Positions 1 to 9,805 of a stretch of 64,000 bases of DNA are shown here, in pieces. The notes beneath the pieces are model-generated. The model was not told the origin of the DNA and ran no database searches. It worked only from the letters and a program-made list of their open reading frames with translations. The DNA is from Pseudobacteroides cellulosolvens ATCC 35603 = DSM 2933 (GTDB taxonomy: Bacteria > Bacillota > Clostridia > Acetivibrionales > DSM-2933), in NCBI RefSeq assembly GCF_001262605.1, contig NZ_LGTC01000001.1, positions 868,001 through 932,000 of the forward strand. Reading direction: 5' to 3'. Position numbers and translations under genes: made by a program. Every line of letters starts with the position of its first letter. Within the stretch, counting starts at the first letter, position 1.

Positions 1-1
1 A

Positions 2-82
2 TTTATTAATTTGTATGATGCAGGATTATTTAATGCTAAAGAATTAAATATTATACGGAAATATGGCTTAGGAATTCAATAG
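2..82 (+). CDS. C-terminal end of an unidentified protein (cut by the window edge)
   Basis: An open frame enters from the left edge and ends at a TAG stop after about 26 codons (ends ...RKYGLGIQ). Only the tail is present and no family can be recognised. It could equally be a remnant like its neighbours to the right. Confidence 0.35.
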   Translation, partial: FINLYDAGLFNAKELNIIRKYGLGIQ

Positions 83-146
83 AAGGTTTATATGAGGGTC
101 TATCATCCGTGATAGACTCTGAAGTTCGCGAGGCGTGGCAAATAAT

Positions 147-303
147 ATATCAACACATGACCGTAAAGGTACGGTTAGAAGATCAAGAAGAATTGCTTCA
201 TGGGTCATCTCGTAGAAGAGCCATACCACACTGTTTCGCCGGCCGAACAGCGGCTCTCACGGGTATTTCTTTGGGGTCCGGCTCAAACGGTGTCGGGCAT
301 GTA
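147..303. repeat. Dispersed structured repeat, copy A
   Basis: This stretch matches a second segment at 17609-17768 over its whole length, at roughly three-quarters identity by eye. It contains potential hairpins: ACCGTA-AAGG-TACGGT (158-175) and GCCG-N5-CGGC further on. It also shares a long conserved block around GGGGTCCGGCTCAAACGG. Open frames across it are not conserved between the copies, so it is more likely a non-coding or RNA element than a gene. The element family is not recognised. Confidence 0.6.
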
Positions 304-417
304 CACGATATATGGAATTCCATGCGTTACCTCGACATCATGTCTCGGATTTGTTTGGGTTATTCTCTGGAGATTTCTTATTATACTTGGTAAAGATATG
401 AGGAGTGTGAATGATAC

Positions 418-552
418 TTGGGTGAGCAACTTAACAATCAAAAATTGATTCAGCAATATAACAGAATAAAGGATTTAATTTCTCAAACGGCCATCACTGA
501 AACAGGACAAAAAATTTATGGTGCACATTATAGTTTTGATAAGTTTGGTTAA
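418..552 (+). CDS. Small ORF or gene remnant, unknown
   Basis: A TTG codon follows an AGGAG sequence at 401-405 and opens a 44-codon frame ending ...GAHYSFDKFG. An ATG at 411 is in another frame and stops after four codons, so a full-length ancestor may have lost its frame here. The composition is protein-like, but the length and flanking remnants suggest decay. No family recognised. Confidence 0.25.
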   Translation: MGEQLNNQKLIQQYNRIKDLISQTAITETGQKIYGAHYSFDKFG

Positions 553-624
553 GAATAAGCATGAAGAAAAAATCCCAACTGAAATACTAATTCAATCAGG
601 ATTTTGTGTACGTCTAGGAAATTA

Positions 625-641
625 TGGTGCATGCTGCACCA
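625..641. terminator. Short perfect palindrome, possible terminator of the SulP gene
   Basis: TGGTGCA-TGC-TGCACCA forms a perfect 7-bp stem with a 3-nt loop. It lies 20 bp past the stop codon of the minus-strand transporter gene. There is no long T-tract in that direction, so it may be a weak terminator or the end of an element. The 20 bases at 613-632 recur exactly at 63366-63385. Confidence 0.35.
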
Positions 642-660
642 CAATTGTCAAATAAAAAGG

Positions 661-2121
661 CTAATATTCCAAAATACTTTCATCCGCTCGTACTAAAACA
701 GAATTGCTTTCTTTGTTTAATCCTACAAAAGATACTTGTTTATTAAGGCTTGAGTATTTCTGTTTGATTTTTGATATTGCAGTAGCTGCTGAATGATCCC
801 ATATATGAGAATTCTTAAAATCAATTATTACTTCGTTTGGATCTTCTGAATAATTAAAGCTCTCAATAAACTTAGAAGTTGATGCAAAGAAAATTTGTCC
901 GTGTACCCTATATATTTTATATTTATTCCCATCATAATTAACAGTATGTACTTTCGTCCTAACTTCAGTTATCTTCCATGCAAACATTATTGCACTAATG
1001 GCTATACCAGCTAAAACTCCTGTTGCCAAATTATGAGTCATAACAACTACAACCATAGTTGTAATCATTCCAATAGCACAGCTTACAGGCATTTTCCTTA
1101 TTTCTGTTATTGATTTCCATTCGAAGGTACTTATAGATACCATTATCATAACTCCGACTAAAGCAGCCATTGGTATTACTTTTACAACATCGCCCAAACA
1201 TATTATGAGGAACAACAAAAATACTCCTGCAACAAATGTTGATAACCTGGCTCTTCCACCGGATTTAACATTTATAACAGACTGTCCTATCATAGCACAT
1301 CCTGCCATACCCCCGAAGAAACCAGCTACAACATTTGAAATGCCCTGTCCTTCAACTTCCTTGCTGTTATTGCTTTTTGAATCAGTCATTTCATCCAGAA
1401 TAGTTGCTGTCAACAAGGACTCCAAGATTCCCACAAGAGACAATGTAACTGCATATGGAAAAATGATTGTTATAGTTTCCAAAGAAAAAGGTATATTGGG
1501 AATATGGAAAACTGGTAAAGCACGAGTGATATTTCCCATATCTCCTACAGTTCTGATATCAAACCTCAAATATACTGTAATAATTGTAACCATAATAATT
1601 GCCACCAGTGGAGATGGCACTTTCTTCGTAATTTTAGGGAACAAATACACTATACCAAGTGTTACGGCAACAAGTGCATACATTATCCATGATTCACCCT
1701 TGAAATGAGGAATTTGAGCCATAAAAATAAGTATTGCCAAAGCATTTACAAATCCTAAAACAACCGGGTGAGGAACAAAATCAATAAGTTTGCCGAATTT
1801 TAACTTACCTAAAATAAATTGAATAATACCTGTAAGTATAGTCGCAGCAAACATATACTCTACTCCGTGATTTTTCACAAGGGTAACCATTACCAAAGCC
1901 ATGGCTCCTGTAGCTGCTGATATCATTGCCGGTCTTCCTCCAAATATGGAAATAGTTACGGCTATACAAAAAGATGCATACAGTCCAACCATTGGATCTA
2001 CTCCGCAAATGATTGCAAAAGATATTGCCTCAGGAATAAGTGCCAATGCAACTGTAATTCCTGACAGAATATCCCCTCTTACATTACCAAACCAAGATTT
2101 CTTGATACTTTTAAGCCTCAA
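661..2121 (-). CDS. SulP-family anion/sulfate permease with STAS domain
   Basis: The 486-residue protein has the usual SulP layout. The N-terminal two-thirds is a run of hydrophobic segments (about residues 20-385) with the family pattern of early proline- and glycine-rich helices (GITVALALIPEAISFA). The C-terminal 100 residues form a soluble STAS domain (VIIDFKNSHIWDHSAATAI). Family members transport sulfate, bicarbonate or other anions across the inner membrane, and the substrate cannot be read from sequence. It is slightly shorter than the usual 500-570 residues but appears complete. It is transcribed alone, divergent from the helicase remnant. The start has a GGAGTT-type Shine-Dalgarno just upstream. 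Confidence 0.93.
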   Translation of the reverse strand: MRLKSIKKSWFGNVRGDILSGITVALALIPEAISFAIICGVDPMVGLYASFCIAVTISIFGGRPAMISAATGAMALVMVTLVKNHGVEYMFAATILTGIIQFILGKLKFGKLIDFVPHPVVLGFVNALAILIFMAQIPHFKGESWIMYALVAVTLGIVYLFPKITKKVPSPLVAIIMVTIITVYLRFDIRTVGDMGNITRALPVFHIPNIPFSLETITIIFPYAVTLSLVGILESLLTATILDEMTDSKSNNSKEVEGQGISNVVAGFFGGMAGCAMIGQSVINVKSGGRARLSTFVAGVFLLFLIICLGDVVKVIPMAALVGVMIMVSISTFEWKSITEIRKMPVSCAIGMITTMVVVVMTHNLATGVLAGIAISAIMFAWKITEVRTKVHTVNYDGNKYKIYRVHGQIFFASTSKFIESFNYSEDPNEVIIDFKNSHIWDHSAATAISKIKQKYSSLNKQVSFVGLNKESNSVLVRADESILEY

Positions 2122-2337
2122 AACAAAAACTCCTTCTTAATAATTCTATGAGTGTTTTACGCACAAGGATGAATTATAAACTACTTTACATATTAATGCA
2201 AGTATAAGATTATAATTAAATATATTTGGTTTGACTATATTATTATATTTAGAGTAATATTATAGTTAATTATAAAAGATTATATTTAAAACTAATAAAT
2301 ATTAATATTTATAGATAAACGAAAGGAATCTGATACA

Positions 2338-2551
2338 ATGTCATTGAAAGAACATCCTGATTATATTGAGGAGATAGAAAGACTTGAGTATACAATGAAA
2401 TATATAATTGAAGGAACTTGATTTAAAATTACTATATGTAGCAATGACGAGAGCTTTACATAGCCTTGATATATATGCTTAGATAAAACTATGGGGTTAC
2501 TTGAGCAAATATCAAAAGACTTTTGTTCAAAAAACGATTAGTTCAAAATAA
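2338..2551 (+). pseudogene. Remnant of a UvrD/HelD-like superfamily 1 helicase (internal deletion)
   Basis: An ATG with a GAAAGGAAT ribosome binding site opens a 27-codon frame (MSLKEHPDYIEEIERLEYTM...) that resembles the start of HelD-type helicases. From about 2415 a second frame reads LKLLYVAMTRALHSLDIYA, the motif VI region of UvrD-family helicases, and then hits stops. The middle of the gene, several hundred codons, is missing. This is a deletion remnant, not a functional gene. Confidence 0.6.
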
Positions 2552-2565
2552 AGGAGAAGAAAGCA

Positions 2566-2760
2566 ATGGAAAATAATCATGACAAGGAAATAATGACTGT
2601 AAGTCAGGTGGCTGAATATCTTCAACTTAGTGAAATGACTACATATAAGCTTGTACAGGAAGGCAAAATTCCAGCTTTTAAAATAGGTCGTCACTGGAGA
2701 GTGCTAAAAAGCGATTTGGCTTCCCTTATTGAAAGGTTGAAAAAAGGCGAAAGAATATAA
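2566..2760 (+). CDS. Excisionase/MerR-type helix-turn-helix DNA-binding protein
   Basis: A 64-residue protein made almost entirely of one winged-HTH domain of the HTH_17/excisionase family: MTVSQVAEYLQLSEMTTYKLVQEGKIPAFKIGRHWRV. It has the characteristic recognition helix followed by a GRHWR wing. A strong AAAGGAGAAGAAAGCA leader precedes the ATG. It ends 29 bp before the ribonuclease J start and is probably co-transcribed with it. Proteins of this size act as small regulators or recombination directionality factors. No integrase lies beside it apart from the remnant past ribonuclease J, so the role is open. Confidence 0.85.
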   Translation: MENNHDKEIMTVSQVAEYLQLSEMTTYKLVQEGKIPAFKIGRHWRVLKSDLASLIERLKKGERI

Positions 2761-2789
2761 GAGTATAAGATTAAGATAAGGAGAATTAA

Positions 2790-4448
2790 ATGAAAAGAAC
2801 ACGAAAAAAGTTAAAAATTATTCCCCTAGGAGGTTTAGGAGAGATTGGCAAGAACATTACGGTATTTGAATATGGTGATGATATTATAGTTGTTGACTGT
2901 GGTATAGCATTCCCAGACGATGACATGTTTGGTATAGATCTTGTATTGCCCGACACTACATACTTAATAAAAAATAAGGATCGAGTTAAAGGCATTATAT
3001 TGACTCATGGTCATGAGGATCATATTGGAGCATTACCTTATGTATTGAAAAATATTAATGTTCCTGTTTATGGAACTAGGCTGACACTTGGGTTATTGGA
3101 GTATAAGCTTGAAGAGCATAGGATTCTTTCAGACTGTGACATTCAAACAGTATCTCAAGGCCAGACAATTGAAGTTGGCATTTTCAAGGTGGAGTTTATC
3201 CGAACAAACCATAGTATAGCAGATTCTGTAGCCTTAGCAATACATACGCCTGTGGGGGTAGTTGTCCACACATCGGATTTCAAGGTTGATTATACACCTA
3301 TTTCGGGTGAACCTATTGATTTGCAACGTTTTGCAGAACTGGGAAAAAAGGGTGTTTTGCTTCTTATGTGCGATAGCACAAATGTTGAACGACCCGGTTA
3401 TACTATGTCCGAAAAAACTGTTGGAAAAGCCTTTGAAGAAATCTTTATGAATGCAAGGAATAGAATTATCCTTGCAACTTTTGCTTCTAATATTCACAGG
3501 ATTCAACAGGTTTTTGATGCAGCTGTAAAGTATAACCGCAAAGTAGCAATCAGTGGCAGAAGTATGGTTAATGTTTGCAAAAAAGCAATTGAATTAGGGT
3601 ATCTTAATATACCTGAAGGAACGCTTGTAGAAATTGAACGCATCAACAGTTACAACCCAAAGAATCTTGTTATTATTACCACAGGAAGTCAGGGTGAAAC
3701 AATGTCTGGACTATCAAGAATTGCCTCAGGTGATCATAGACAAGTTGAAATAAATAACGGAGATTTAGTAGTAATTTCAGCAACTCCTATACCTGGAAAT
3801 GAAAAATCTGTATCAGGTGTGATAAACGAGCTTTTTAAAAAAGGTGCAGAGGTAATATATGAATCACTGGCGGATATACATGTTTCAGGTCATGCGTGTC
3901 AGGAAGAGCTTAAACTGATTCATAAGCTTGTAAACGCAAAATACTTTCTTCCCGTACACGGTGAATACAGACACCTTATAAAGCATGCAAACCTTGCTCA
4001 AAATCTTGGAATGAATCCAGAAAGAACGATAGTTATGAAAATTGGGCAGGTACTTGAAATAAATTCTGATGAAGCACGAATAAATGGTAATGTTCAATCG
4101 GGTAAAGTTCTTGTAGATGGTCTTGGAGTCGGAGATGTAGGTACTGTTGTGCTAAGAGACAGAAAGCATTTATCTGAAGATGGACTTATTATTGTAGTTC
4201 TTACGGTACAAAAAGAAACAGGTGCCGTTATAACTGGACCTGATGTCATTTCCAGAGGATTTGTATATGTAAGAGAAGCAGAAGGGTTTATGAATGACTT
4301 AAAACAAGTATGCCAAGAAGCGGTTTCAAAATGTGAAGGTAGAAACTGGAGTTTGAAAAAAAGCACTATTAAAGACACCTTAAAGAATTATGTATATCAA
4401 AAAACTAAAAGAAGACCAATGATTTTACCAATTATTATGGATATTTAA
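2790..4448 (+). CDS. rnj: Ribonuclease J
   Basis: The 552-residue protein is a metallo-beta-lactamase/beta-CASP nuclease that matures and degrades RNA in Firmicutes through combined endo- and 5'-3' exonuclease activity. The zinc-binding HGHEDH motif is at residues 73-78, with further metal ligands in IRTNHSIADS and HTSDFKVD. The beta-CASP part follows (FASNIHRIQQV, ITTGSQGE) and then the C-terminal HVSGHA and PVHGEYRH motifs. Length matches the family norm of about 555 residues. The GGAG at 2780-2783 supports the chosen ATG. It follows the small HTH gene closely. Confidence 0.96.
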   Translation: MKRTRKKLKIIPLGGLGEIGKNITVFEYGDDIIVVDCGIAFPDDDMFGIDLVLPDTTYLIKNKDRVKGIILTHGHEDHIGALPYVLKNINVPVYGTRLTLGLLEYKLEEHRILSDCDIQTVSQGQTIEVGIFKVEFIRTNHSIADSVALAIHTPVGVVVHTSDFKVDYTPISGEPIDLQRFAELGKKGVLLLMCDSTNVERPGYTMSEKTVGKAFEEIFMNARNRIILATFASNIHRIQQVFDAAVKYNRKVAISGRSMVNVCKKAIELGYLNIPEGTLVEIERINSYNPKNLVIITTGSQGETMSGLSRIASGDHRQVEINNGDLVVISATPIPGNEKSVSGVINELFKKGAEVIYESLADIHVSGHACQEELKLIHKLVNAKYFLPVHGEYRHLIKHANLAQNLGMNPERTIVMKIGQVLEINSDEARINGNVQSGKVLVDGLGVGDVGTVVLRDRKHLSEDGLIIVVLTVQKETGAVITGPDVISRGFVYVREAEGFMNDLKQVCQEAVSKCEGRNWSLKKSTIKDTLKNYVYQKTKRRPMILPIIMDI

Positions 4449-4461
4449 TTGTTCTTAAGAC

Positions 4462-4617
4462 AAACTAGGTCCAAATGAAATTAAGGAATATCTATCTTAT
4501 CTAATTAGCCAAAGAAAACTAAGCAATGAATATTTTCGAGGATGTTATTGTGCCATGAGATTTGTAAATGAAACAACATATTTTACGGCCATAAATTGGA
4601 TGAATTTTTTAGAAAAT
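4462..4617 (+). pseudogene. Fragment of a tyrosine-recombinase (integrase) N-terminal domain
   Basis: A 50-codon stretch without a start codon reads LGPNEIKEYLSYLISQRKLS...CYCAMRFV. It fits the SAM-like core-binding domain of phage/IS91-associated integrases (pattern I..YL.YLI...KLS......ALRF). The catalytic domain with the R-H-R-Y residues is absent. Together with the IS91-type transposase remnant near 16.4 kb it points to past activity of such elements. Confidence 0.5.
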
Positions 4618-4650
4618 TATGAAATCAAAGTGTTTTTAATTGTTAGAATA

Positions 4651-4690
4651 TTGAAAATTATTCATATAATGATACAATTGTAGTTGTAAG
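4651..4690 (+). promoter_or_regulatory. Sigma-A-type promoter with a conserved downstream box (copy 1 of 3)
   Basis: TTGAAA (4651-4656), a 16-bp spacer and TACAAT (4673-4678) fit a vegetative promoter for the giant SLH protein 250 bp downstream. The bases after the -10 (TGTAGTTGTAAG) recur after two other promoters at about 29797 and 35379, which suggests a shared control element or a common origin. Confidence 0.55.
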
Positions 4691-4939
4691 CGGAAATTAA
4701 TCAGATAGAATGGAGAGCATGTTTTGGGGTTCAGCATTGCCCAATATCTCAATGGCTCCAAGGCATTCTTTGAAATGGGGGGCAAGAGTAGGTGCATCCG
4801 TATGCCGATTTATCAATTATGTCTTTGGAGGTTTTGTTTCCAAGGTAGGGGTGAAGAATTATTGTTTGAGAATAGAAGTACAATTAAGATATTGAATGCA
4901 TTATTAGAGGCTTTATTTGTATTTTTTGGGGAGGCAAAG

Positions 4940-7900
4940 ATGGTACGTAAATTATTAAGTATTTTTATTGCATTATGCATATTGGCTTCAGGTGTTCCCA
5001 ATATGTCGGGAAATCAGGTAAAAGCTCATGAAAATTCAATTCAAAACCAGGGGGCTCCGGAGCTGGATTTTGCGAAAACTGTATATGCTCCGGTAGACGG
5101 CAGCTTATGGGCAGTAAAGACTTTTCAAACACCCCAGAATACCTATATACAGGTCATCCAGACAACCCAATTAACTGGAACTTCTCCAAACAAGTCCCAT
5201 GTTCCAGGTCCAAATTATATATATGAGTTTGGTTCAAAAGGAGAAGTAAAAAGATCCATCAAATTTGAAAATTTCTACAGTAAGGGTTTAAGTGCTACTG
5301 CTGCAACGATGACAAAGGACGGCGGGATCCTTATAGTTGGTAGTTATCTTGGTGGTAATGCAAACCAAAGAGAAATAAAGCTGTTAAAATTTGATAAAGA
5401 TTTCAAGCTGCTTTGGGAAAAGGATCAAATGTTTGAACAGGACTTCGGTTATGGTTTTAATTGTATTTATTTTACGGATATTGTTGAAACCGGTAATGGT
5501 AAATTTATTGCAACAGGCTTGGAATGGGCAATGTACAAGGCAAAAAGAACCAAAGTATCTGCACACCGCAGCAGTACTACCGGTATACTTGACCATGGGA
5601 CTTATCAAGACGAACAGGTGTATGCGGTAAATCTGGCTATAAAGCTGGTTTTTGACGGTGATGGTACAAAGCTTTCGGAAGAATGGGTTGATGACATAAC
5701 TACACGTTTAGCTGAAAACGAAGATGTATACCAAAATATTACAAACCTTGCGGTTGACACCGACGGAAATGTGTTAGCGGTTGTTTCCACTGTTGAAAGA
5801 ACTTTAATAAGATATGAAGTTGACACAAGTGATATAAAAGTAAGCCCTGAAATAAATGGAATTTACGATTTCGAGACTACGTTTACAGTTGTAAAAATGG
5901 ACCATGATGGACAAATAATCGATTGGAGTTACATTTCACCGTCTAACCTCGGTATGGTTACAGGTACCCAAATTATAAAAGAAGTGAATAAGGATATAGA
6001 AAAACCCAGCCGGGACTTTACAAGGTATGATCATAGAATAAACGCCGGTGATATTAAAGGCATTAGTGCCATAGAGGGAGGAAAGCTTCTTTTATACGGC
6101 TCTACATGTACCGATCGTAAAGTAGATGGAATAAGCTGTTATGTGGATATTGAAGCTTTTACCACAGTTCTTGATTCAAACCTGATGCCAGCGAAAGTAA
6201 TGACTTACAAAAACATGCTTTCGCGTACACGGATAACATCAGGTCCTGCCAGATCACTTGGGATTTGCATCTATTCAGCTATACAGACGCCTGATGAAGG
6301 TTTTATGCTGTCAGGTCAGATAAAAATAGCTGGGGAACAGGATATAGTGGCAGAGGACTACTTGTGGATCGCAAGGGTCAACAAGTCAGGAACTGTGTTG
6401 TGGGAGAATACAGTCAAAAACAAAAACGACAGGCATTATGCCATAGACCTTTTCAAAAAAAGCCAAATATTCAGAGGAGATGCCGGAGAATATGTCATAT
6501 TCAATGAAAGGTTGATTGAGGGTAATATTAATATAATGTCTGAGATCATGGTGAAGACCAAAGCTGAACAGGATATGAAAATAAGTGCTTCAGCACCATA
6601 TGATATGCAGAAGAAACTATTATATATTCAGGCAGAAGCTGAATGTCCGTATCATGGGATGCTTACTCCTCTAAATACCGATATGGCAAAATACCAGCTG
6701 CTTGATAAGAATGGCAACAGCCTGAGCAATGAAAAGGATCTTACATATAATAATGAGAGAAAAAGGTGGGAAGCTGCCGACATAAAAATTGAAGCAGGTG
6801 AGGCTGTGCCTTACCAGGTAAAAGTAAAGTTCGCCGACAAGGAAGACGACACCGGTGTTTTTTTCGCACAGACTTGTGTATTTGATCTATTTGCCTCAAG
6901 CCCTGCTACCCTTGGTGAAATGGATGTTTATTTCTTTTCACCTGCCCGGGATATAAACGGAAAAGCTATCGGATCCATAAATCCGCTTATTGACATCCGT
7001 TATGGAGATAAGATTATAAAAATGACTGATAAAAAGGATGATGGCGATATAAATGACGACGATGGCACACCTGGAGCTTTCGTAAGGCTAAAGGGAGATA
7101 AAAATGAAAAAATAGAACTTATAGCATGCGGTAAGGTTATTGCTTCTGTTGATGTGGCTTCAAGAAACAATGCTGATCTTGTAGTCCTGACAAACTTTGC
7201 AAATATGTACGAGGGTTTCATAGATAATGGATTAATGAAAGACGCCGATGAAGACAGCAGTTTTATATTCGATTTTTATGATGCACTATTAAGGATATCT
7301 TCTTACGCAAATTCAAATAATGGTGTGGTGGTTGATAATGGACGTGAAATTAAACAAAGGTTTGGGATGAAACCTCACTATAAAGACGGCTACAATAGCC
7401 GTGAGAGTATCATGTCGGGTACCGATGCAGTACTGGAATTTCTCAGTATGATAAACCCGTATAAGAATGTAGCAATAATCGGTGACGATTATGTAATTCC
7501 CTTCTACAGGAGAAGTGACCCCATAAAAACTGTTTTTCCGGGTTTAATGGATGAAAGTACGTACGATAACGATGTTACTGCCGCTTATGGAAGTACCGGT
7601 GATAATATTACTGTTGAAGATACTGCTTCCAATTATATAATGTCGGATATACCCTATGCCATATATGGTACCGAGCCGGTAGCCGTAGCGTCAAATCCTG
7701 CACCTGATGCAGGCATAGGAAGGATATTTTCCGATTCGCCGTTAAAACTTATAAAGACCATTGATTTTTACAGTAATCCCATAAATGCAGATCCAAAGGG
7801 CATAAGTGGTTCTCAGCTCTATTTAAAAAAGGACTCCATAGATTGGCCGGATTGTTTTGAACGTACATTCAAGCCGGTTTGGATAGGGCATTTTATCCAG

Positions 7901-9805
7901 GGAAATACCAATGAGCCAACTTTGTATGAACAGGGAAAGTACTATGCTTTTTCACAGGATGCTGCACCTTGGAATGCAGAGAAAGTTTCAGAGGCTTTGA
8001 CAAAGAGCGGGTTAACAGTACTTTCAAGCCATGCATCTCATTTCAGTGAGAATACAGGCACTGCTGGTGGAACAATAAATATATCAGATTATAAAAAGCT
8101 GCCTGATTTACCGGGACATGTTTTACTTAATGAAGGATGTCATTCGGGCTATACACTGTCAAAAACCGGAGATGAAACAGGAAGGATCATATATGAGGAT
8201 GCTTTTGCAAAAACATTGATGGAAAAAGGAGTCACATATGTAGCCCCTTCAACTTACGGATGGAGGCATACCGACGTAATAGCCCTTCATGAAAAGCTTA
8301 TTCAAAGCGTTCTTGGCAACGTTTTAAGAAATGATATTACCAATATGGGTCAGGCCACTGTTGAATCCTATAAGAATTACTGGGCATCGGTACCTCCGGA
8401 AAAAATCGGGGTTTTGTCCGAATATACGACATCGGCGTATGGAACTGTATTTTACGGATTACCTACACAACAGATAATCCACGATTCAGCTGTTAAAAAT
8501 TTACGTTTTGCTAAACCGGATTCTGTGCTTTCTGAAGAACCAGTTCTGGCTGCACCTGTTCCTTCTGCACCTCAGGCTGAAACACTAAAGGTGGATTTCC
8601 AGTTTCCATACTTTAAAGTTGAGAAAACTGCTGACGGCTCTCATATATTAAAGATTCCTAACAGCAGCGGTATGATGGGATTAACAGGTATGCCGGTGTT
8701 GCCTTTAGCTGCAAAAACCATATCCCTGCCCAAAGGCACAGTCATAAACAGTGTAAAATTAACTGATTCAAAAACTCATGTTTGTCCTGAAAAGTTGAAT
8801 TTACAAAGAAATCAGCTTATAAACGGTACAAAAGGGATAATTTATGAATACAAAGATATTCCAGAGGTTTATCCCAATAAAAATTACTGGTGGCAAAGCT
8901 TTGATGACGCCAGTGGATTGAAGCTGATCATCAATACAGTGCCTGCAAGCTATAGTGGAATGGAATCCGACATAACAATTTATGACAGTATGAGTTTTGA
9001 GGTAGAGTATACCCTGCCAAATGAGCCGGTAGTAAAAATAATCGCTACACAGATTAATGGCAGCAGCCCAGTTTTAGAGGGAAGCGGAAAGGTAAATACG
9101 AGCCTGGAAGTTGAGGCGTTAAAAGGCGGGACATATGATATACGCTGGTATATGAGCGATCAAGGTGGATTGTGCATCAAGTCGGGCAGTTCTTCTATTG
9201 TTCTGGCACCCGGCAAACAAACTGTGTTCTTTAGTGCAGACACAGTTTCGGGAAGCAGAGGACAGCGTGTATTGAGGATAGATATAGTAGATTTGGGGAT
9301 TGGTGAGGTTATTGCCTCAAATACTGTTGATTATACCATTTTAGGACAGGATTTTACATTAAAGCCTGTAAGCAAAGTTTTCTACACACCGGAAAATTAC
9401 TTCAGGTTTGATATTGAAGCGTATGATGAAAAGGAAGAGTTTATTTCAGGGCTTGTTTTGGGTAAGGAATTGACTGTTAAAATTGACGGTAAGGATGTAT
9501 CTGGTGCAGTTTTAACAGAGGACAGCGAAAAAACAAAGTACAGCCTTAAAATACCAGGTTCAGCATATTTGACAGGTTCTCACAGTATCGAGGTTAACTA
9601 TAAAGGTGATGCAGAAAGAACTGGTGTTGCAAATGCAAATTTTGAGGTCATGAAAGCTGATTTATTCAGCAATGTCAAGAAAACAGCCGGAAGTACTGCA
9701 CTTAGGAATGACGGGACTGTCTGGACATGGGGAAATGGACGCTATGGTCAGCTCGGAAACGAAAAGAAGGGGATAATATTTTCAGCAGTTCTCCTTCAAA
9801 GGTAG
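4940..9805 (+). CDS. Giant secreted surface protein, N-terminal part: propeller-like repeats, C25/caspase-like protease, start of RCC1 repeats
   Basis: The start is the ATG preceded by GGGGAGG (4928-4934). Longer in-frame starts upstream lack a ribosome binding site and have no signal peptide. A signal peptide (MVRKLLSIFIALCILASG) leads into about 600 residues with propeller-like strands (LLKFDKDFKLLWEK, IARVNKSGTVLWEN). A caspase-fold region of the gingipain C25 type follows: VAIIGDDYVIPF at about residue 840, a candidate catalytic His in LSSHASHF near 1028 and Cys in LNEGCHSGY near 1066. Beta-sandwich-like segments and the first RCC1 repeat come next. The frame ends in the RCC1 repeats because one G seems to be missing from the GGGG at 9769-9772. 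The next frame continues the same protein, so the full product would be about 2,220 residues. A sequencing error, a true mutation and a phase-variable tract are all possible. Confidence 0.8.
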   Translation: MVRKLLSIFIALCILASGVPNMSGNQVKAHENSIQNQGAPELDFAKTVYAPVDGSLWAVKTFQTPQNTYIQVIQTTQLTGTSPNKSHVPGPNYIYEFGSKGEVKRSIKFENFYSKGLSATAATMTKDGGILIVGSYLGGNANQREIKLLKFDKDFKLLWEKDQMFEQDFGYGFNCIYFTDIVETGNGKFIATGLEWAMYKAKRTKVSAHRSSTTGILDHGTYQDEQVYAVNLAIKLVFDGDGTKLSEEWVDDITTRLAENEDVYQNITNLAVDTDGNVLAVVSTVERTLIRYEVDTSDIKVSPEINGIYDFETTFTVVKMDHDGQIIDWSYISPSNLGMVTGTQIIKEVNKDIEKPSRDFTRYDHRINAGDIKGISAIEGGKLLLYGSTCTDRKVDGISCYVDIEAFTTVLDSNLMPAKVMTYKNMLSRTRITSGPARSLGICIYSAIQTPDEGFMLSGQIKIAGEQDIVAEDYLWIARVNKSGTVLWENTVKNKNDRHYAIDLFKKSQIFRGDAGEYVIFNERLIEGNINIMSEIMVKTKAEQDMKISASAPYDMQKKLLYIQAEAECPYHGMLTPLNTDMAKYQLLDKNGNSLSNEKDLTYNNERKRWEAADIKIEAGEAVPYQVKVKFADKEDDTGVFFAQTCVFDLFASSPATLGEMDVYFFSPARDINGKAIGSINPLIDIRYGDKIIKMTDKKDDGDINDDDGTPGAFVRLKGDKNEKIELIACGKVIASVDVASRNNADLVVLTNFANMYEGFIDNGLMKDADEDSSFIFDFYDALLRISSYANSNNGVVVDNGREIKQRFGMKPHYKDGYNSRESIMSGTDAVLEFLSMINPYKNVAIIGDDYVIPFYRRSDPIKTVFPGLMDESTYDNDVTAAYGSTGDNITVEDTASNYIMSDIPYAIYGTEPVAVASNPAPDAGIGRIFSDSPLKLIKTIDFYSNPINADPKGISGSQLYLKKDSIDWPDCFERTFKPVWIGHFIQGNTNEPTLYEQGKYYAFSQDAAPWNAEKVSEALTKSGLTVLSSHASHFSENTGTAGGTINISDYKKLPDLPGHVLLNEGCHSGYTLSKTGDETGRIIYEDAFAKTLMEKGVTYVAPSTYGWRHTDVIALHEKLIQSVLGNVLRNDITNMGQATVESYKNYWASVPPEKIGVLSEYTTSAYGTVFYGLPTQQIIHDSAVKNLRFAKPDSVLSEEPVLAAPVPSAPQAETLKVDFQFPYFKVEKTADGSHILKIPNSSGMMGLTGMPVLPLAAKTISLPKGTVINSVKLTDSKTHVCPEKLNLQRNQLINGTKGIIYEYKDIPEVYPNKNYWWQSFDDASGLKLIINTVPASYSGMESDITIYDSMSFEVEYTLPNEPVVKIIATQINGSSPVLEGSGKVNTSLEVEALKGGTYDIRWYMSDQGGLCIKSGSSSIVLAPGKQTVFFSADTVSGSRGQRVLRIDIVDLGIGEVIASNTVDYTILGQDFTLKPVSKVFYTPENYFRFDIEAYDEKEEFISGLVLGKELTVKIDGKDVSGAVLTEDSEKTKYSLKIPGSAYLTGSHSIEVNYKGDAERTGVANANFEVMKADLFSNVKKTAGSTALRNDGTVWTWGNGRYGQLGNEKKGIIFSAVLLQR

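Noticed and set aside
109..448. Two overlapping open frames near the left end
   Set aside because: They run across the structured repeat, differ between repeat copies and lack ribosome binding sites.
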